From: Enterobacter sp. kpr-6
GTDB taxonomy: Bacteria; Pseudomonadota; Gammaproteobacteria; Enterobacterales; Enterobacteriaceae
Reading direction: 5' to 3'
Length of the DNA stretch: 64,000 nucleotides
NCBI RefSeq assembly: GCF_900116015.1
Contig: NZ_FOYH01000005.1
Location: 62,001 to 126,000 of the forward strand
Shown here: piece by piece, positions 61,018 through 64,000 of the stretch
Layout of the letters: every line of letters begins with the position of its first letter
Position numbering within the stretch: position 1 is the stretch's first letter
Notes under the pieces: generated by a model
What the model saw: only the letters and a program-made list of their open reading frames with translations
The model's database searches: none
Told to the model about the DNA's origin: nothing
Made by a program: the position numbers and the translations under genes

Positions 61018-61938
61018 ATGAGCACCTTAGGTCATCAATACGATAACTCTCTGGTATCTAACGCATTTGGTTTTTTACGTCTTCCGATGAACTTCCAGCC
61101 GTATGACAGCGATGCTGACTGGGTGATCACGGGTGTGCCGTTTGATATGGCAACGTCAGGTCGTGCCGGTGGTCGTCATGGCCCGGCGGCGATCCGTCAG
61201 GTATCGACGAATCTGGCGTGGGAGCACAACCGCTTCCCGTGGAACTTCGACATGCGTGAGCGCCTGAATGTCGTTGACTGTGGCGATCTGGTGTATGCCT
61301 TCGGTGACGCCCGTGAAATGAGCGAAAAATTGCAGGCCCACGCAGAAAAACTGCTGGCAGCCGGTAAGCGTATGCTCTCTTTCGGTGGCGACCACTTTGT
61401 GACCCTGCCGCTGCTGCGCGCGCACGCCAAACACTTTGGCAAAATGGCGCTGGTGCATTTCGATGCGCACACCGACACCTACTCCAACGGCTGCGAATTC
61501 GACCACGGCACCATGTTCTACACCGCGCCGAACGAAGGCCTGATCGATCCGAACCATTCTGTGCAGATTGGTATCCGCACCGAGTTCGATAAAGACAATG
61601 GCTTTACCGTGCTGGATGCCTGCCAGGTGAACGACCGCACCGTGGATGACATCATTGCTCAGGTGAAACAGATCGTCGGCGATATGCCGGTGTACCTGAC
61701 CTTTGATATCGACTGCCTGGATCCGGCTTTTGCGCCGGGCACCGGCACGCCGGTGATTGGCGGGCTGACCTCCGATCGCGCGATTAAACTGGTTCGCGGT
61801 CTGAAAGATCTGAACATTGTGGGGATGGATCTGGTGGAAGTGGCTCCGGCTTACGACCAGTCAGAGATCACCGCCCTGGCTGCGGCGACGCTGGCGCTGG
61901 AAATGCTGTATATCCAGGCGGCGAAGAAAGGCGAGTAA
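61018..61938 (+). CDS. speB: Agmatinase
   Basis: Manganese ureohydrolase that converts agmatine to putrescine and urea, the second step after SpeA. The 306-residue protein has the ureohydrolase metal motifs [18 protein letters not shown] and [18 protein letters not shown]. The start at 61018 ([10 protein letters not shown]) gives the E. coli length. In-frame codons at 60988 and 60880 exist, but they lie beside or upstream of a terminator-like hairpin. The gene is separated from speA by the tps pair, so it must have its own promoter here. Confidence 0.97.
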   Translation: MSTLGHQYDNSLVSNAFGFLRLPMNFQPYDSDADWVITGVPFDMATSGRAGGRHGPAAIRQVSTNLAWEHNRFPWNFDMRERLNVVDCGDLVYAFGDAREMSEKLQAHAEKLLAAGKRMLSFGGDHFVTLPLLRAHAKHFGKMALVHFDAHTDTYSNGCEFDHGTMFYTAPNEGLIDPNHSVQIGIRTEFDKDNGFTVLDACQVNDRTVDDIIAQVKQIVGDMPVYLTFDIDCLDPAFAPGTGTPVIGGLTSDRAIKLVRGLKDLNIVGMDLVEVAPAYDQSEITALAAATLALEMLYIQAAKKGE

Positions 61939-61945
61939 GGACTTA

Positions 61946-62163
61946 CCCCTCACCCTAACCCTCTCCCCATGGGAGAGGGGACAGATCGAGCACCGACTGG
62001 GTTTTCCCCCTCTCCCTCAGGGAGAGGGTCTGGCTTTTCTCCCTCTCCCCAAGGCAGTGAGCCGGGGTGAGGGTCTGCTTTTCCCCCTCTCCCTGAGGGA
62101 GAGGGCCGGGGTGAGGGTTTGCTTTTCTCCCTCTCCCTGAGGGAGAGGGTCGGGGTGAGGGTG
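61946..62163. repeat. REP/BIME-like palindromic repeat array, locus 7
   Basis: One head unit (CCCTCACCCTAACCCTCTCC), the linker ACAGATCGAGCACCGACTGG, then several tail units ending GGTGAGGGT, some degenerate (CCCCAAGGCAGTGAGCCGGG). It lies between the convergent ends of speB and loiP. Confidence 0.9.
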
Positions 62164-62175
62164 TGCCTCAGCGGA

Positions 62176-62934
62176 TTACTTAATCCCGTCCGCCGCCATG
62201 CGTTCACGCACATGCTGCGCACGTGCTTCTGACGCCGGGTGGTCATCGAACATCGAGCTCTGGCGGCCCGCTTCCAGTTTAGACAGCTTCTCAAAGCTGG
62301 TTGCCAGCCCGGTTGGGTTGATCCCACGCTTGCGCAACAGATCGTAAGAGTAGTCGTCCGCTTCCGATTCCTGGCGCTGCGAGAACTGAGAATTCACCAG
62401 CTTCTCACCCAGATCGCCAAGCTGCGACTGCGACAGGCTGCCGACCACGCCACCCGCTGAGGCTGCGGCCACGCGCACGGCGTTGGTGCCCAGCGCAACC
62501 TGCATCCCGCGCTTCACGTGACCAAGCGCCACGTGGCCCATTTCATGGCCGATCACCGCTTCCACTTCGTTGTCGTTCATCATGTCCATCAGGCCGCTGT
62601 AAACGCGGATGCAGCCGTTCGCCATGGCGAAGGCGTTAACATCTTTCGCCACGTAAACCTTGTAGTTCACCGGCTGGCCATTGATCTCATTGCCGAGGGC
62701 CGCAGAAATTTTGCTCAGGCGCTGGCTGTAGGTGCTGCTCGCCGGGGCAATCTGCGCTTTCCCGTCCATCTCTTTACAGGCTTCATCACTGAGGGCAATG
62801 ACCTGCTGATCGCTTAATGAATAAGCCTGGAACGCCTCTGCGCCTGAGCTCATTAAGCCGTTTGAATCCATATTCTGACAACCGGTTAACGCCGTTGCGA
62901 TACCCAGAGCAAGCAATGCTGAGCGAATCTTCAT
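62176..62934 (-). CDS. loiP: Metalloprotease LoiP (YggG), outer-membrane lipoprotein
   Basis: M48-family zinc metalloprotease of 252 residues. The lipobox is ALTGC with the acylated C19, the zinc motif HEMGH is at 130-134, and a glutamate ligand lies in ESEADDYSYDLL. In E. coli it is induced at low osmolarity and cleaves PhoE-type and other envelope substrates. It is divergent from tktA with a 278-base spacer and convergent with speB. Confidence 0.96.
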   Translation of the reverse strand: MKIRSALLALGIATALTGCQNMDSNGLMSSGAEAFQAYSLSDQQVIALSDEACKEMDGKAQIAPASSTYSQRLSKISAALGNEINGQPVNYKVYVAKDVNAFAMANGCIRVYSGLMDMMNDNEVEAVIGHEMGHVALGHVKRGMQVALGTNAVRVAAASAGGVVGSLSQSQLGDLGEKLVNSQFSQRQESEADDYSYDLLRKRGINPTGLATSFEKLSKLEAGRQSSMFDDHPASEARAQHVRERMAADGIK

Positions 62935-63212
62935 CTCTTATCTTCCGCAATGAATGATGCATATTTTTGATAATGTGCCCGCCGCCTGGGGCGGGGGTTC
63001 TGCGCTAAGTATAAAGAAGGAAACGATACGCGGGCGAGTGTTTGCGCAACCTGCGAGGCTGATCCAGAGATTTCTTAAACCGGCAAAAGGATGCTCCATA
63101 TACATGAGTTGCCGCTTGGGTTACATTGTTGGCACTTTTTTCCGGCGTAGCCCAAAACGCGCTGTAGTCAAGTCGCGGGGCGTGGCCTTTAACTATCCGA
63201 TCTGGAGTCAAA

Positions 63213-64000
63213 ATGTCCTCACGTAAAGAGCTTGCCAATGCTATTCGTGCGCTGAGCATGGACGCAGTACAGAAAGCCAAATCCGGTCATCCGGGTGCCC
63301 CGATGGGCATGGCAGACATCGCCGAAGTTCTGTGGCGCGATTTCCTGAACCATAATCCGCAAAACCCGGCCTGGGCTAACCGCGACCGCTTCGTGCTGTC
63401 CAACGGCCACGGTTCTATGCTGATTTACAGCCTGCTGCACCTCAGCGGCTACGATCTGCCGATTGAAGAGCTGAAAAACTTCCGCCAGCTGCACTCCAAA
63501 ACCCCGGGCCACCCGGAAGTGGGTTACACCGCAGGCGTCGAAACAACCACCGGCCCGCTGGGCCAGGGCATCGCTAACGCAGTCGGTATGGCGATCGCAG
63601 AAAAAACGCTGGCAGCGCAGTTTAACCGCCCGGGCCACGACATCGTTGACCATCACACCTACGCCTTCATGGGCGACGGCTGCATGATGGAAGGTATCTC
63701 CCACGAAGTCTGCTCGCTGGCCGGTACCCTGGGCCTCGGCAAACTGGTGGCGTTCTATGATGACAACGGCATCTCCATCGACGGTCACGTTGAGGGCTGG
63801 TTCACCGATGACACCGCAAAACGCTTTGAAGCCTACGGCTGGCACGTCGTGCGCGGCGTGGACGGTCATGACGCCGACGCCATCAAACGCGCCGTTGAAG
63901 AAGCGAAAGCCGTTACCGACAAACCGTCCCTGCTGATGTGCAAAACCATCATCGGTTTCGGTTCCCCGAACAAAGCCGGTACCCACGACTCCCACGGTGC
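63213..64000 (+). CDS. tktA: Transketolase 1, N-terminal part (runs off window)
   Basis: Thiamine-diphosphate enzyme of the pentose phosphate pathway that transfers two-carbon units between sugar phosphates. The first 262 codons are present. The start [19 protein letters not shown] follows TCTGGAG at 63201-63207, a good ribosome site. The ThDP-binding block [13 protein letters not shown] and the substrate histidines in [10 protein letters not shown] and GTHDSHG are visible. The rest of the gene lies beyond 64000. Confidence 0.98.
   Translation, partial: MSSRKELANAIRALSMDAVQKAKSGHPGAPMGMADIAEVLWRDFLNHNPQNPAWANRDRFVLSNGHGSMLIYSLLHLSGYDLPIEELKNFRQLHSKTPGHPEVGYTAGVETTTGPLGQGIANAVGMAIAEKTLAAQFNRPGHDIVDHHTYAFMGDGCMMEGISHEVCSLAGTLGLGKLVAFYDDNGISIDGHVEGWFTDDTAKRFEAYGWHVVRGVDGHDADAIKRAVEEAKAVTDKPSLLMCKTIIGFGSPNKAGTHDSHG

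Overview
The window is a stretch of enterobacterial chromosome (Enterobacteriaceae, order Enterobacterales). Nearly every core gene matches its Escherichia coli counterpart in order, length and signature residues. The gene order, the accessory genes and the abundant GC-rich palindromic repeats indicate a relative of the Enterobacter type rather than E. coli itself. Most of the sequence is GC-rich with enterobacterial codon use; the two-partner secretion genes and the spacer upstream of them are visibly richer in A and T. The genus is an inference from recall, not from a search.

Layout. (1) 1-4207: the ileS end, lspA, fkpB, ispH, rihC, in the order known from the first minute of the E. coli map. 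(2) 4443-16279: an accessory carbohydrate cluster inserted between rihC and dapB. It holds a GH38 alpha-mannosidase with a fructose-type PTS EIIABC, two cupin phosphoglucose isomerases, a mannose-type PTS (EIIA, B, C, D), a long class I mannose-6-phosphate isomerase and a LacI regulator. Its two divergent promoter regions carry the same four-site operator/CRP arrangement at identical spacing. (3) 16417-33582: dapB, carAB, a small DUF903 lipoprotein, kefFC, folA, and the lptD-surA-pdxA-rsmA-apaG-apaH operon, then djlA. (4) 33701-51068: a block that lies near minute 66 in E. coli, present here in reverse order (hemW, rdgB, yggU, yggT, yggS, yggR, ruvX, yqgE, gshB, rsmE, endA, sprT, galP, metK, yqgB, speA). 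A FAD oxidoreductase/IclR pair is inserted between yggR and ruvX. (5) 51158-60497: a TpsA/TpsB two-partner secretion pair on the minus strand, inserted between speA and speB. (6) 61018-64000: speB, loiP and the start of tktA.

How the parts work together. The mannoside cluster looks like a complete import, hydrolysis and isomerisation route: the PTS makes a phosphorylated mannoside, GH38 releases mannose 6-phosphate, and the isomerases feed fructose 6-phosphate to glycolysis, under a local LacI repressor and CRP. The lptD operon couples outer-membrane biogenesis to pyridoxal phosphate synthesis, ribosome maturation and Ap4A removal. speA and speB make putrescine from arginine via agmatine but are separated here by about 9.9 kb. 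TpsB should secrete the 2532-residue TpsA, an FHA/CdiA-like protein that ends in a proline-rich stretch and shows no recognisable CDI toxin.

Seven loci carry a REP/BIME-like palindromic repeat, six of them between convergent gene ends. One sits exactly where the minute-1 and minute-66 blocks join (33599-33694), which suggests a large rearrangement.
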